DNA of 64,000 nucleotides from Thalassobacillus pellis. GTDB taxonomy: Bacteria; Bacillota; Bacilli; Bacillales; Halobacillaceae. The position numbers were made by a program, and so were the translations under genes. The notes below the pieces were generated by a model. It was not told where the DNA came from, ran no database searches, and saw only the letters and a list, made by a program, of their open reading frames with translations. Positions 54,100 to 62,585 of this stretch are shown here, piece by piece; positions within the stretch are counted from its first letter, which is position 1; the number at the start of each line of letters is the position of its first letter. The stretch lies in the NCBI RefSeq assembly GCF_016908295.1, contig NZ_JAFBDO010000004.1, positions 186,001-250,000 of the forward strand. The letters run 5' to 3'.

Positions 54100-55314
54100 T
54101 TAAGTCAATTTTTGTTTTACATAGCCATGGATGAACAGATAACTGAACAGCCCCCCGCCTATCCATACGAGCACCAGCCCGGTGAGGTTCCATTGGATAA
54201 TAAACATAAGACCGAATAAAAACGTCTGAAAAAGCATCAGCTGAAGCAGCCAATCTAACAGAGCTTTTTCTTTCCACTCTTTCTTTAACGGATAAATATC
54301 CATCCAGGCTATCGTCCGGTGGTGGCTCCACAAGGTCATCATCTGGAAGGCCGTCAAGTAAAGAAATAATAAGGCGAACGCCGATTTAACCCAAAGATTT
54401 GGCACATAATACATGGCAATACCGCCGATGACAATCAAACGAATATACATGCCAAGATAGTCACTGCTTCTTATAAAAGTGATGCGGTATAGATAATCAA
54501 ACGATCGCCCCTGTTTATAAGGAATTGGTCCAGTGACAATTCTGACGAGCCAGTGCCGTTTTTTTATCCGGTTTTTCAAATGGGGGACATCCGTAAACAT
54601 GTTAGCAATCCGGTAAAAAGTCCGCATCCTTGCCTGGTCTTTATCTACCAGAACATCCCAGGCGAGTCCGGCTTTTTTTCTTGATATGGAATAATTGTAC
54701 ATCATTGCTGCAAACAAAAGGATCGTCACGATCCCGGCGAAAATCAATTCCCCAGCAGCAAGGAAATAAAAAATGACGACATTCAAGAGTATGCGTATAC
54801 CCATGTCTATCATACGTGTTTGAGGATTCCGCTCCTTAAGCATCCACCAGTTGGCAAGCATATTCCAAACTTTCAGAACAAGGATCACGATAAGCAGCAT
54901 CAAGTAATACTGGGTGCCGCGCTCCGGAAAGCTCGCAAAAAAAAGCGGCCCCAATGCTGCTCCAACTAAAAGTACGGTGTACAGTTGCACAAAATAACTG
55001 TAGTACAGACAGCGTTTAAAATAATGACCGAGCTGGGCTTCAGCCGGCAAAAGGAAAACGAGATCAGGCTCTTTCAATAAGGTGCGGACCGGGCTGTAGC
55101 TTGCCAGAAGGCCGAACGCTACTCCAACAATGACGGCGGTCGGGAAATTTTCCGGCAGACGGGTAAGCCATTGCTGGTAATAATAGGCTAATGCCGATAC
55201 AAAAAAAAGCATGGCAAAAGCAATGTGGCCATTAAAAATATAACGTAAATATCTGCCTGTCTCTTTCGTATGCTCAGAGAACCTGTTCGTCCAGAACTTT
55301 TTCGCATCAATCAT
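54100..55314 (-). CDS. ecsB: ABC transporter permease EcsB
   Basis: Membrane subunit of the Ecs ABC transporter, 404 residues with about eight helices. Ecs is linked to regulated intramembrane proteolysis, secretion, competence and sporulation in Bacillus. The family start (MIDAKKFWTNRFSEHTKETGRYLRYIFN) is clear. The start overlaps the ecsA stop by 8 bases. Confidence 0.92.
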   Translation of the reverse strand: MIDAKKFWTNRFSEHTKETGRYLRYIFNGHIAFAMLFFVSALAYYYQQWLTRLPENFPTAVIVGVAFGLLASYSPVRTLLKEPDLVFLLPAEAQLGHYFKRCLYYSYFVQLYTVLLVGAALGPLFFASFPERGTQYYLMLLIVILVLKVWNMLANWWMLKERNPQTRMIDMGIRILLNVVIFYFLAAGELIFAGIVTILLFAAMMYNYSISRKKAGLAWDVLVDKDQARMRTFYRIANMFTDVPHLKNRIKKRHWLVRIVTGPIPYKQGRSFDYLYRITFIRSSDYLGMYIRLIVIGGIAMYYVPNLWVKSAFALLFLYLTAFQMMTLWSHHRTIAWMDIYPLKKEWKEKALLDWLLQLMLFQTFLFGLMFIIQWNLTGLVLVWIGGGLFSYLFIHGYVKQKLT

Positions 55315-56050
55315 GGCTTTCTTCCTTTGTCAGCTGTATGTATAGGTCATCCAGTGCGGCACCAGGCATATGGAAAGCATCCCTTAGTTCTTCCAGTGTT
55401 CCTTTCGCTCTTACTTCCCCATCGTGAAGAATCACAAAACGATCACAATAACGCTCTGCCGTTGCCAGAATATGAGTAGACATCAAAACGCCTGCGCCAG
55501 CCTGCTTCATGTTTTCCATCAGCTGGAGATAAGACTGAATACCGAGCGGATCCAACCCGACAAACGGCTCATCGACAATATATAGCCCCGGTTCAATCAA
55601 AAAAGCACACATGATCATCACCTTCTGCCGCATTCCTTTGGAAAAATGGACCGGAAACCAGTTCAGCTTCTTTTCCATCCGAAATTCCTTCAACAATGGT
55701 TCCAGCCTGCGTTTAAAATCCTGTTCGGGAATATTATAAGCCATCGCGGTCAAGTGCAGGTGCTCATATAACGTCAGCTCATCGTATAGAATCGGCATTT
55801 CCGGTATGTAAGCCATTTGCTGGCGATACGCTTCCGGACTTTCCTGAAACGACTTTCCATTTATGGCCACCTGCCCTTTTTTTGCTTCCATCATCCCTAT
55901 GACATGTTTGATCGTGGTACTTTTACCTGCTCCATTCAACCCAATTAAACCGACAATTTCGTTTGGGAATACATCAAATGTAATCCCGTGCAAAACATTT
56001 TTATGTGTATATCCTCCATGGAGGTTGTCGATATGTAATAAAGGCTCCAC
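55307..56050 (-). CDS. ecsA: ABC transporter ATPase EcsA
   Basis: ATPase subunit of Ecs, 247 residues, the same length as in B. subtilis. Walker A GLNGAGKST (about 37-45), signature HFSKGMRQK, Walker B LYIVDEPFVGLD, and the H-loop STH. The GTG at 56050 is preferred because GAGAGG is nine bases upstream; the ATG at 56059 touches that site. First gene of ecsABC, divergent from hit. Confidence 0.93.
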   Translation of the reverse strand: MEPLLHIDNLHGGYTHKNVLHGITFDVFPNEIVGLIGLNGAGKSTTIKHVIGMMEAKKGQVAINGKSFQESPEAYRQQMAYIPEMPILYDELTLYEHLHLTAMAYNIPEQDFKRRLEPLLKEFRMEKKLNWFPVHFSKGMRQKVMIMCAFLIEPGLYIVDEPFVGLDPLGIQSYLQLMENMKQAGAGVLMSTHILATAERYCDRFVILHDGEVRAKGTLEELRDAFHMPGAALDDLYIQLTKEESHD

Positions 56051-56059
56051 CAGGACCAT

Positions 56060-56447
56060 CCTCTCTTCTGTCTATTCGGGTGTTCTAATCCCCGCTTCAC
56101 ATGCTACATAGAAGGCTTTGATTCGCATTATCAATTTTACCATTCCCTCTTATCTTTTCCAAAAAAATCATTTGTATATTTTCGTGTTATTTTGTCAAAC
56201 TACCTATTAAGGAGCAGGGCAGTACCCCGATTCACGACTAACTTGATTGTGGCTTGCCACGAAATGAGGTGTCAGTGAAAGATCATTTATGAACCAAGTT
56301 AAAATTCTCATCCAAAAATGAGGTGTTTGTGACAGGTTCTATACAGATTTCCTAACCAAAATTCCGGAAGCTTTTCTAAGCAGGATGGCTTCTCTTTTTG
56401 ATCAATAGGGAAACAGTTTCGATCATACAGCTTTGCTCCTTTTATAG
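56060..56447. other. intergenic region between ecsA and hit
   Basis: No protein gene supported. Contains two related segments, AAATGAGGTGT at 56264-56274 and 56317-56327, about 50 bases apart. Just right of it is a plus-strand terminator that ends no known gene, so a small RNA or leader may be encoded. Confidence 0.45.
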
Positions 56448-56486
56448 CAGAGTGTCCTTCTGAAAGGGCGCTCTGTTTTCTTTTTT
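56448..56486 (+). terminator. orphan terminator upstream of hit
   Basis: Twelve-bp stem CAGAGTGTCCTT / AAGGGCGCTCTG with G-U pairs, then TTTTCTTTTTT. The last T residues overlap the TTGACA (56485-56490) of the probable hit promoter (TACAAT at 56506, spacer 15). Confidence 0.8.
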
Positions 56487-56541
56487 GACACGCAATAATA
56501 TGTGGTACAATAAGAAAAATCAAACAGAAGGAGTGGTACTG

Positions 56542-56970
56542 ATGAGTCAGGACACGGATTGCATTTTCTGTAAAATTATTAACGGAGAGATTCCTTCCGC
56601 CAAAGTGTATGAAGATGATGATGTATATGCATTTCTCGACATCAGCCAGGTTACGAAAGGACATACACTGGTAATCCCGAAACATCACACCAAAAATGTT
56701 TATGAAACCGACGAACAGACAGCGGAAAAACTGTTTGCCAGAATCCCCAAAATAGCATCCGCAATCAAATCGACATATAACCCTATTGGTTTGAATGTCC
56801 TTAATAATAACGGAGAGGCAGCCGGACAATCCGTTTTTCATATACATATCCACCTGATTCCGCGGTATGGTTCAGATGATGGATTTAAGCCTGGCTGGGA
56901 AGTTCATGCCGACGAATATACACCAGAAGACCTACAGGCAATCGCACAGGAAATTGCCGGCAACCTGTAA
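56542..56970 (+). CDS. hit: HIT family nucleotide-binding protein
   Basis: Histidine-triad hydrolase of 142 residues (HinT type), likely acting on nucleoside phosphoramidates. The triad HIHIHLIP is complete. An N-terminal CIFC with later His residues can form the zinc site of Gram-positive Hit proteins. ATG at 56542 has AAGGAG; the longer frame covers the promoter. The hit-ecsA divergence is conserved in Bacillus. Confidence 0.92.
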   Translation: MSQDTDCIFCKIINGEIPSAKVYEDDDVYAFLDISQVTKGHTLVIPKHHTKNVYETDEQTAEKLFARIPKIASAIKSTYNPIGLNVLNNNGEAAGQSVFHIHIHLIPRYGSDDGFKPGWEVHADEYTPEDLQAIAQEIAGNL

Positions 56971-57061
56971 TAGTCGAGTCCCTTTTATAAAATATAACAG
57001 TCTGCTATAATAGATATTAGTCTTCGCAAACGGCTATAAGAGCACGGTTGGAAGGCAAATA

Positions 57062-57094
57062 CAGATGAGTTTAGAAGAGAAGAGGAGAGATTAA
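57062..57094 (+). promoter_or_regulatory. TRAP-binding site over the trpP ribosome-binding site
   Basis: Five consecutive NAG triplets in exact 5-base phase: GAG 57067, TAG 57072, GAG 57077, GAG 57082, GAG 57087, flanked by CAG (57062) and TAA (57092). This is the GAG/UAG repeat pattern bound by tryptophan-loaded TRAP, and it covers the Shine-Dalgarno. Confidence 0.9.
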
Positions 57095-57099
57095 GTAAA

Positions 57100-57624
57100 A
57101 TGAATATTCGTGTTTTAGTCATGCTTTCGTTACTCGTTGGAATTGGTGCTGTCTTGCATGCGGTTATGCCGCCTTTCTTTTTAGGAATGCGTCCAGATAT
57201 GATGCTGGCGATGATGTTTCTTGGAATCATGCTGTTCCCAAAATTGAAATATGTGATGGTACTGGCTATGGCAACAGGATTCATTTCAGCACTGACAACA
57301 ACAGTACCTGGAGGCCAGATTGCGAACATTATTGATAAACCATTGACCGCACTAGCCTTCTTTGGCTTATTCTTGATTGGAGAAAAAGTTGTGAGGGCTT
57401 CCCTGCTGGCACCTATACTGACTGCTGTCGGTACAATGTTAAGCGGAGCAATCTTCCTTTCGTGCATCCTTTATGTCATCGGGCTGATGGATGGAAGTTT
57501 CGGTGTCATGTTTGCTTCGGTAGTATTACCGACTGCCGCTGTCAATACGGCGGTAATGGTATTTATCTATCCGATAACCCAGGGGATCATGAATCGGACA
57601 CAACTAAGTGCAACCTATCAATAA
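57100..57624 (+). CDS. trpP: tryptophan transporter TrpP
   Basis: Membrane protein of 174 residues with five to six helices, the tryptophan uptake protein of Bacillus (YhaG). The family blocks PPFFLGMRPDMMLAMMF and GGQIANIIDKPLTA are present. The TRAP site directly over its ribosome-binding site strongly supports the assignment: high tryptophan should block translation. TATAAT at 57006 is the likely -10. Confidence 0.93.
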   Translation: MNIRVLVMLSLLVGIGAVLHAVMPPFFLGMRPDMMLAMMFLGIMLFPKLKYVMVLAMATGFISALTTTVPGGQIANIIDKPLTALAFFGLFLIGEKVVRASLLAPILTAVGTMLSGAIFLSCILYVIGLMDGSFGVMFASVVLPTAAVNTAVMVFIYPITQGIMNRTQLSATYQ

Positions 57625-57631
57625 TCCTCCG

Positions 57632-57661
57632 AAACCTCTGGCTTTCCTGCCAGAGGTTTTT
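57632..57661 (+). terminator. trpP terminator
   Basis: AACCTCTGGC / GCCAGAGGTT stem, then TTT. Confidence 0.9.
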
Positions 57662-57764
57662 ATAGTCGCTATAAAAAGTTTCCGGGGATTATGATAAAAT
57701 GGGTTTCAATCCTACATATAAAGAGAAAATATTGAAAAGAAGATGTTGGAAAGGGGTTTTGTTC

Positions 57765-58169
57765 ATGGCAAACGGCAAATCATTACTTTTAGGCTTCATC
57801 GTAGGCGGGGTCACAAGCGCAGCATTTACATTGTTGAATACGAAATCCTCTGGAGAGGAATTCCGGGATAATGCCAAAGAAAAGAGCGCCCATCTGCGTG
57901 ATACTGTTCTCAGACTGAAAGAGGACGGCTGGAAACTAAAAGATCAAATTACTCAGACCTCTAAAGAGGGAGCGGAGCTGATCAGGGATTTATCCGAAGA
58001 CGTCCGTTCTTCGATCGAAAGCTGGAAACGTACCGTGGAACCACATCAAAAGAATATCCAAAAGTACTTGGAACAAATTGAGGAAAGCTTGAAAGAACTT
58101 GAGGAAAAAGCAAAGGCGGAACAAAACACATCATCAGAAGATCCATCAACGGATAATCCGCAATCATAA
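57765..58169 (+). CDS. yhaH: YtxH-domain protein YhaH
   Basis: A 134-residue protein with a single N-terminal glycine-rich helix (LLLGFIVGGVTSAAFTLL) typical of the YtxH family. A long charged coiled coil follows (about 30-115), then a Ser/Asp-rich tail. Function unknown; stress-related in B. subtilis relatives. ATG at 57765 has AAAGGGG; the longer frame adds 22 basic residues. Follows trpP as in B. subtilis. Confidence 0.85.
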   Translation: MANGKSLLLGFIVGGVTSAAFTLLNTKSSGEEFRDNAKEKSAHLRDTVLRLKEDGWKLKDQITQTSKEGAELIRDLSEDVRSSIESWKRTVEPHQKNIQKYLEQIEESLKELEEKAKAEQNTSSEDPSTDNPQS

Positions 58170-58180
58170 GAAGAAAAAGG

Positions 58181-58228
58181 AAACTGTCTCACAGGTCTTA
58201 ACCAGACTTGTCAGGGGCAGTTTTTTTT
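58181..58228 (+). terminator. yhaH terminator
   Basis: AAACTG..AGGTCT / AGAC..CAGTTT stem, then eight T residues. Confidence 0.82.
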
Positions 58229-58626
58229 GGCTTTTTTACGGCAAATATGTCTCCAGGTGGAGGGCGAATGGATGGAATTCGGTCCCCTGGCTAACATTTA
58301 TCCAGCAACTTTTATCAGAAGCATTTATATTGCTTCCTTCCTTGCCAGATCAATATCCAGCACCACAACCTTTATTTTCCCTTCACCATGTGCTGGAATG
58401 CATGATCGCAGCCTGTCAGAAAAGCTTTCTCTCCATTTTTATCGTTGCCTCTGTTACATAGAATTCCACTGCAAAGTCAGAGACAAATAAACACGTTTAA
58501 CTTTTTTACAAAAAACCTATTGCTTTTTATGTAGAAACATACTATTATTCCATTTGTGCCAGTTGAAACTGAAGTAAACAATCTAAACGATAACTAATTA
58601 TATTTGCAGCAAAGGGGGAATCTGAG
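58229..58626. other. intergenic region after yhaH
   Basis: No gene supported in about 400 bases. In B. subtilis scoC (hpr) and yhaI lie in the corresponding interval; neither is present. Confidence 0.55.
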
Positions 58627-59172
58627 ATGAATTGCTGGAAAACAGTGAACATCACAAAAGATTTCGGTAATAACCGAGTTTATCTCATATCCTTTTTGAC
58701 AGGATTAATGGCTTTCTTAATATTGTATCTGGCATTTTCTATGATGCACTTGACACATGATGTAAAAGATCATGGATTTATCCCTTTGTTGATCATTTTA
58801 TTTTTCTTGCCATCGATTCATCGTATGATGCATCTGCTTCCTTTAATTCTGTTATACAAGCGCTTAAAGGTTAAATGGAAAATGAATAAATGGCTTTTAC
58901 CGACATTCGCTTATCGCTGCCAATCTAAACTGTCCAAACAAACATCCATTTTCATGGCGTTTGCACCAACTTTGTTTCTGACACTCCCTGGAATCGCGAT
59001 GAGTTATATTTTCCCTAATTACTTCGCTTATTTTGTTATTTTTACCGCAGTGAATATTGGGTTATCATTCACTGATTTCCTTTATTTGAACCAATTCCTG
59101 CGTGCGCCTCGAAAATGCATCATCGAGAATGCTAAGGACGGATATGATATTCTCATCAAACAAAAAAAGTAA
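58627..59172 (+). CDS. DUF3267 membrane protein
   Basis: A 181-residue polytopic protein with about four helices (starts near 20, 50, 105 and 125). An HRMMH motif stands where related DUF3267 proteins have a zinc-peptidase-like His pair, though the usual Glu of HExxH is replaced by Arg, so peptidase activity is unlikely. Start with AAAGGGGG. Function unknown. Confidence 0.7.
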   Translation: MNCWKTVNITKDFGNNRVYLISFLTGLMAFLILYLAFSMMHLTHDVKDHGFIPLLIILFFLPSIHRMMHLLPLILLYKRLKVKWKMNKWLLPTFAYRCQSKLSKQTSIFMAFAPTLFLTLPGIAMSYIFPNYFAYFVIFTAVNIGLSFTDFLYLNQFLRAPRKCIIENAKDGYDILIKQKK

Positions 59173-59185
59173 ATGATATGCTGTA

Positions 59186-59213
59186 AACCCGAACAAGGTG
59201 TTCGGGTTTTCTT
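59186..59213 (+). terminator. terminator after DUF3267 gene
   Basis: AACCCGAAC / GTTCGGGTT stem, then TTCTTT. Confidence 0.88.
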
Positions 59214-59516
59214 TATGTTAAGAAAGTATTAATTTTGTAAAGAAATCCCTCTACTCTTCTAACCGAGCATCAGCTTCGTCAATATCCTTCGCTTTCCATG
59301 GGCACGGCCTCTGCTTCCTCGGAAAGCACCTACCACTTTCTATCTGAATTTTTGGCTCATGCTGTTCCATGCAGCGTTTTGAGTACATGGACAACGCTCT
59401 AAGACTTCCTTCTGAAGCCATTTGATATTATAGTTCTTGTTTCAGGTGGTTTCTCCTGTTCAAGAGGCATAAATTTTGATAAAGTAGTTCCATAAGGAAT
59501 AAAGGAGGTAACAATT
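59214..59516. other. intergenic region with decayed family 1 sequence
   Basis: No gene supported. 59290-59322 (CGCTTTCCATGGGCACGGCCTC) resembles one arm of repeat family 1 in reverse. Confidence 0.45.
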
Positions 59517-59699
59517 GTGGCAATTGTATTTATCATTTACGCCTTGATCATCTTATTCATCATCAATTCTCTGACACATTCCTTATGTCAAAAAACCAAC
59601 ATGTCAAAAGAGAAACAACCTAAGGTGTTTCGGACGATCAATGTGTTGATCACCATTTTGTTGATATCTTCGTATGTAGAAGTATTAAATACTGTATGA
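59517..59699 (+). CDS. small two-helix membrane protein
   Basis: A 60-residue protein with one hydrophobic helix at each end (about 2-20 and 41-57) and a basic, polar middle (CQKTNMSKEKQPKVFR). The GTG at 59517 is used; AAAGGAGG lies eight bases upstream. Family not recognised. Followed by a strong terminator, so it is likely a real monocistronic gene. Confidence 0.65.
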   Translation: MAIVFIIYALIILFIINSLTHSLCQKTNMSKEKQPKVFRTINVLITILLISSYVEVLNTV

Positions 59700-59727
59700 T
59701 CAATGGGAACCCTATAAGCAAACGGCA

Positions 59728-59758
59728 AGACTGTCCTGGCAATCAGGCAGTCTTTTTT
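59728..59758 (+). terminator. terminator after small membrane protein
   Basis: AAGACTG / CAGTCTT stem with TTTTTT. Confidence 0.87.
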
Positions 59759-59787
59759 CGTGCTGAATCCCAAAGAACTAAAGAGGA

Positions 59788-59882
59788 AGCGTCTTGTTCA
59801 CCCCCGACCAGCTTAAGTCAAGCCTCGTCGTGACGATCGATCTTTGTCACAGAGAGGATTGACTTAAGACCTCGAGGTTTTA
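59788..59882. repeat. repeat family 3, copy 2
   Basis: Matches 25245-25340 (CACCCCCGACCAGCTTAAGTC, TCTTTGTCACAGAGAGGA, CTTAAGACCTCGA). Inner arms CTTAAGTCA / TGACTTAAG form a long stem. Lacks the 25-base flanking direct repeats of copy 1. Confidence 0.85.
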
Positions 59883-59902
59883 AGGGTCTCCCCCCTTCCA
59901 AT

Positions 59903-59937
59903 CAAAAAAACCATACGCGTGCCTGCGTATGGTTTTT
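59903..59937 (-). terminator. terminator of the YjcZ-type gene
   Basis: AACCATACGC / GCGTATGGTT stem with T-runs on both strands. Confidence 0.88.
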
Positions 59938-59956
59938 CATTTGAACCTGCCAGGGA

Positions 59957-60040
59957 TTACAGCCATGCTGCCCCTACAATGATGAGCAAAATGAATAGTA
60001 CGACGATCAAAGCAAAACCGCCACCATATCCTCGACTCAT
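59957..60040 (-). CDS. YjcZ-type sporulation peptide
   Basis: A 27-residue hydrophobic peptide. A Gly-rich N-terminus (SRGYGGG) is followed by one membrane helix (FALIVVLFILLIIVGAAWL). This is the YjcZ/SscA-like spore peptide pattern of Bacillaceae, made late in sporulation. GGGGGTGA lies five bases before the ATG, and a perfect terminator follows. Too short for standard gene callers. Confidence 0.85.
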   Translation of the reverse strand: MSRGYGGGFALIVVLFILLIIVGAAWL

Positions 60041-60236
60041 AACTTCACCCCCTTATTTGATTCATACGGTATCTTATGCACCCTTTTACCCTGGTGGATA
60101 GGCATTTGTCACGGTTGTAGAATCTTTTAGTAAATGTACTAGTTTTTGCTATTATGTATATGTTATATTATGTCATAGGCTGTTAGACTAACTTTACGTC
60201 TAAGAAATCACAAGTATATAGGAGTGTTTGTCCGAA

Positions 60237-61184
60237 ATGAAAAAGTTTGTAATTGCTGCGACGATTGCAGCTGGAGCCTTGACCATGTCTGCCTGTTCTT
60301 CTAATGGAGATTCCGAGGTAGTTGTGGAAACAAAAAGCGGAGATGTTACAAAAGAAGAATTTTATGAAGCATTGAAGAATAAGTATGGTGAAGGTATTCT
60401 ACAGCAATTGGTAATGAAAGAAGTACTTTCCGGAAAATATGAAGTCAGTGATGAAGCAGTTCAAAAAGAAGTTGATAAGCTGAAGGAACAATACGGCGAC
60501 CAATTCGAAATGGTCCTCCAGCAAAGCGGATTCAAGGATGTGGAGGATTTTAAAGAAACCATTCGCTTAAGCTTACTGCAAGAAAAAGCTGCAATGGAAG
60601 ATATGGATATTTCCGAAAAAGAAATGAAAGATTATTATGAAAAAATGAAGACTGAAGTGAAAGCAAGCCATATCCTTGTCAAAGATAAGGAGACTGCCCA
60701 GAAAGTAATGGAAGAGCTTGAGAACGGGGCTGAGTTCAGCGAACTTGCCAAAGAATATTCTACTGATACAGCAACTGCTAAAAAAGGCGGAGATCTAGGC
60801 TTTTTCAGTGCCGGTGAAATGACACCGAAATTCGAAAACGCTGCTTATGCTCTTAAAAAAGGGGAAGTAAGTGAGCCTGTCAAAACGGAGTTCGGCTACC
60901 ATATCATCAAGAAAACGGATGAACGCAAAGCCGAAGATGTGGGCTCCTTTGAAGAGGAAAAAGATGATATCAAACGTCAGATTGTATCTAAGAAAATTGA
61001 CCAGCAAAAATTACAGAAGAAAATGGACAAGTTAATGAAAGAAGCCGAAATCGATGTGAAAATCGAAGAATATAAAAACTTGTTCGAACAGAAAAAGCAG
61101 CCTGCTGAAGGCGGAAACAGTGGAAACGGCAGCGGAAGCGGAAACGAAGGCAAAAGTGAAGGCGAATCTGACGCCCAAGGATAA
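60237..61184 (+). CDS. prsA: foldase lipoprotein PrsA
   Basis: Extracellular lipid-anchored peptidyl-prolyl isomerase that folds exported proteins, including penicillin-binding proteins. Signal peptide with lipobox MSAC (Cys20). A helical chaperone domain flanks the parvulin domain (about 130-225: ASHILVKDKE, GGDLGFFSAGEM, TEFGYHIIK). The Gly/Ser/Asn/Glu-rich tail is low complexity and acidic. ATG at 60237 gives a normal signal peptide; the TTG at 60228 would add three residues. Amylase in this window is a likely client. Confidence 0.93.
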   Translation: MKKFVIAATIAAGALTMSACSSNGDSEVVVETKSGDVTKEEFYEALKNKYGEGILQQLVMKEVLSGKYEVSDEAVQKEVDKLKEQYGDQFEMVLQQSGFKDVEDFKETIRLSLLQEKAAMEDMDISEKEMKDYYEKMKTEVKASHILVKDKETAQKVMEELENGAEFSELAKEYSTDTATAKKGGDLGFFSAGEMTPKFENAAYALKKGEVSEPVKTEFGYHIIKKTDERKAEDVGSFEEEKDDIKRQIVSKKIDQQKLQKKMDKLMKEAEIDVKIEEYKNLFEQKKQPAEGGNSGNGSGSGNEGKSEGESDAQG

Positions 61185-61192
61185 TCAACTAA

Positions 61193-61234
61193 ATGCCCAT
61201 GGAAATCAATTTTGAGATTTCCATGGGCATTTTT
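61193..61234 (+). terminator. prsA terminator
   Basis: ATGCCCATGGAAATC / GATTTCCATGGGCAT, 15-bp stem, then TTTT. Confidence 0.92.
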
Positions 61235-61272
61235 GCATAATGTTGAATTGGAGGAGAATTCTTATTAGAACA

Positions 61273-61311
61273 AAAAAACCGGCTGTTTCCTGTCTATCAT
61301 GGAAACAGCCG
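61273..61311 (-). terminator. yhaL terminator
   Basis: On the minus strand, GGCTGTTTCC / GGAAACAGCC followed by GGTTTTTTTG. Confidence 0.88.
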
Positions 61312-61333
61312 TATATTAGGAGGAATTATATGG

Positions 61334-61534
61334 TCAACCTGAAGCTACGGAATCATTACGTTCTTTCCTTTGCTGCCTTTCTTCTTCCATACGTCTGATA
61401 TACACTTGGCCTTCTCGCTCAATGAACTGATGCTCAAGCTTATGTTCGGCACGCATTGCCTTAACTGCCATATAACCACTGAGGAAAATGAAAATGATGC
61501 ACAAGAATACCCAAATTGGAATTCCGAATAACAT
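61334..61534 (-). CDS. yhaL: sporulation protein YhaL
   Basis: A 66-residue protein: one N-terminal membrane helix (about 3-26), then a charged cytoplasmic helix with the conserved block EHKLEHQFIEREGQVYIRRMEEER. Resembles B. subtilis YhaL and sits between prsA and yhaM as there. GGGAGGA precedes the ATG. Exact role unknown. Confidence 0.8.
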   Translation of the reverse strand: MLFGIPIWVFLCIIFIFLSGYMAVKAMRAEHKLEHQFIEREGQVYIRRMEEERQQRKERNDSVASG

Positions 61535-61595
61535 GGCAAATCCTCCCTGTTCTGCTTTATTCTATACTATGCGGACAAGCAAAAGTATATACCTG

Positions 61596-62543
61596 TTATT
61601 CTTCTTCAAATAAGGGTTTATAGAAAGCTCGCTGCTCCATTTCATATAACCGATCAGTAAATTCACCTGGTCTTACCTTTTTCAAAGAGCTGTTCATCAT
61701 ATTAAGCTTTGCATCCATTAAATCAATGAGGTGCAGCACTTCTGCTTCCCTGACAAGAGGAGGCTTCGGGCTTCCCCACTCTGCTTTTCCATGATGAGCT
61801 AATACGAGGTGCTGAAGAATCGTCACTTCTTCCCCATTTATTTTAAGTTCTTCTGCAGCCTCCCCGATCTCCTGGACCATCATTGGTATATGGCCGATCA
61901 GCTTCCCTTCCAGAGTATAGTTTGGAGCAGATGCGCCTGACAGTTCCTTCAGTTTCCCCAGATCGTGAAGTATGACTCCTGCATACAGAAGGTCTTTGTT
62001 CAACTCAGGGTACAGCTCTTTCAAATGGCGGGCAAGATTCAGCATGGATACGATATGATGGGCAAGGCCGGAAACATATTCATGATGATTTTTTACCGCT
62101 GCCGGATAAGTCAGCAATGCCTCCTGGTATTTTTGAACGAAGTGTCTGGTTATCCTTTGGAGGTTGGAATTCTGCATTTCAAAAATTGCCTCGGTAATCC
62201 GATCCATCAAATCTTCTTTATTCACTGGGGCTTTCTCGATGAAATCCGTCTTTCTCACTCCATCTGTCGGCTGGACTGGACGAATTGACTGGATTTTCAA
62301 TTGCGGCCGGCCACGAAATGTATTTACCTCGCCGGTCAGCTTCACAAGCTCCTCTGGACGAAAAAGCTCCTCATCCTCAGGGGTAGCTTCCCAGAGCTTT
62401 GCTTCTATTTCTCCAGTCGCATCCTTCAGCATTAACGTCAAAAATGGCTTGCCATTACTAGCTATACCTTTGGATGAAGACTTGATCATCATAAAGTAAT
62501 CAAATGGATCACCGATGCTATGGTGTGCTATACCCTTTTTCAT
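61596..62543 (-). CDS. yhaM: 3'-5' exoribonuclease YhaM
   Basis: Exoribonuclease of 315 residues acting on RNA and single-stranded DNA. An N-terminal OB-fold (about 12-95, [18 protein letters not shown]) precedes an HD domain. The HD motif is in GVILHDLGK, with [11 protein letters not shown] before it and [12 protein letters not shown] after it. Full length for the family. Ends 53 bases before yhaL and probably belongs with yhaN upstream. Confidence 0.93.
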   Translation of the reverse strand: MKKGIAHHSIGDPFDYFMMIKSSSKGIASNGKPFLTLMLKDATGEIEAKLWEATPEDEELFRPEELVKLTGEVNTFRGRPQLKIQSIRPVQPTDGVRKTDFIEKAPVNKEDLMDRITEAIFEMQNSNLQRITRHFVQKYQEALLTYPAAVKNHHEYVSGLAHHIVSMLNLARHLKELYPELNKDLLYAGVILHDLGKLKELSGASAPNYTLEGKLIGHIPMMVQEIGEAAEELKINGEEVTILQHLVLAHHGKAEWGSPKPPLVREAEVLHLIDLMDAKLNMMNSSLKKVRPGEFTDRLYEMEQRAFYKPLFEEE

Positions 62544-62585
62544 TTTCCTCTCCCCCCTATTTCGTTTTCATGCTATTCTCTCACA

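Noticed and set aside
56308-56853. 181-codon minus-strand frame over hit and its promoter
   Set aside because: Overlaps the hit gene, its promoter and a terminator; no ribosome-binding site.
57000-57099. T-box or riboswitch upstream of trpP
   Set aside because: No T-box sequence or antiterminator/terminator pair; the NAG-triplet array explains control by TRAP.
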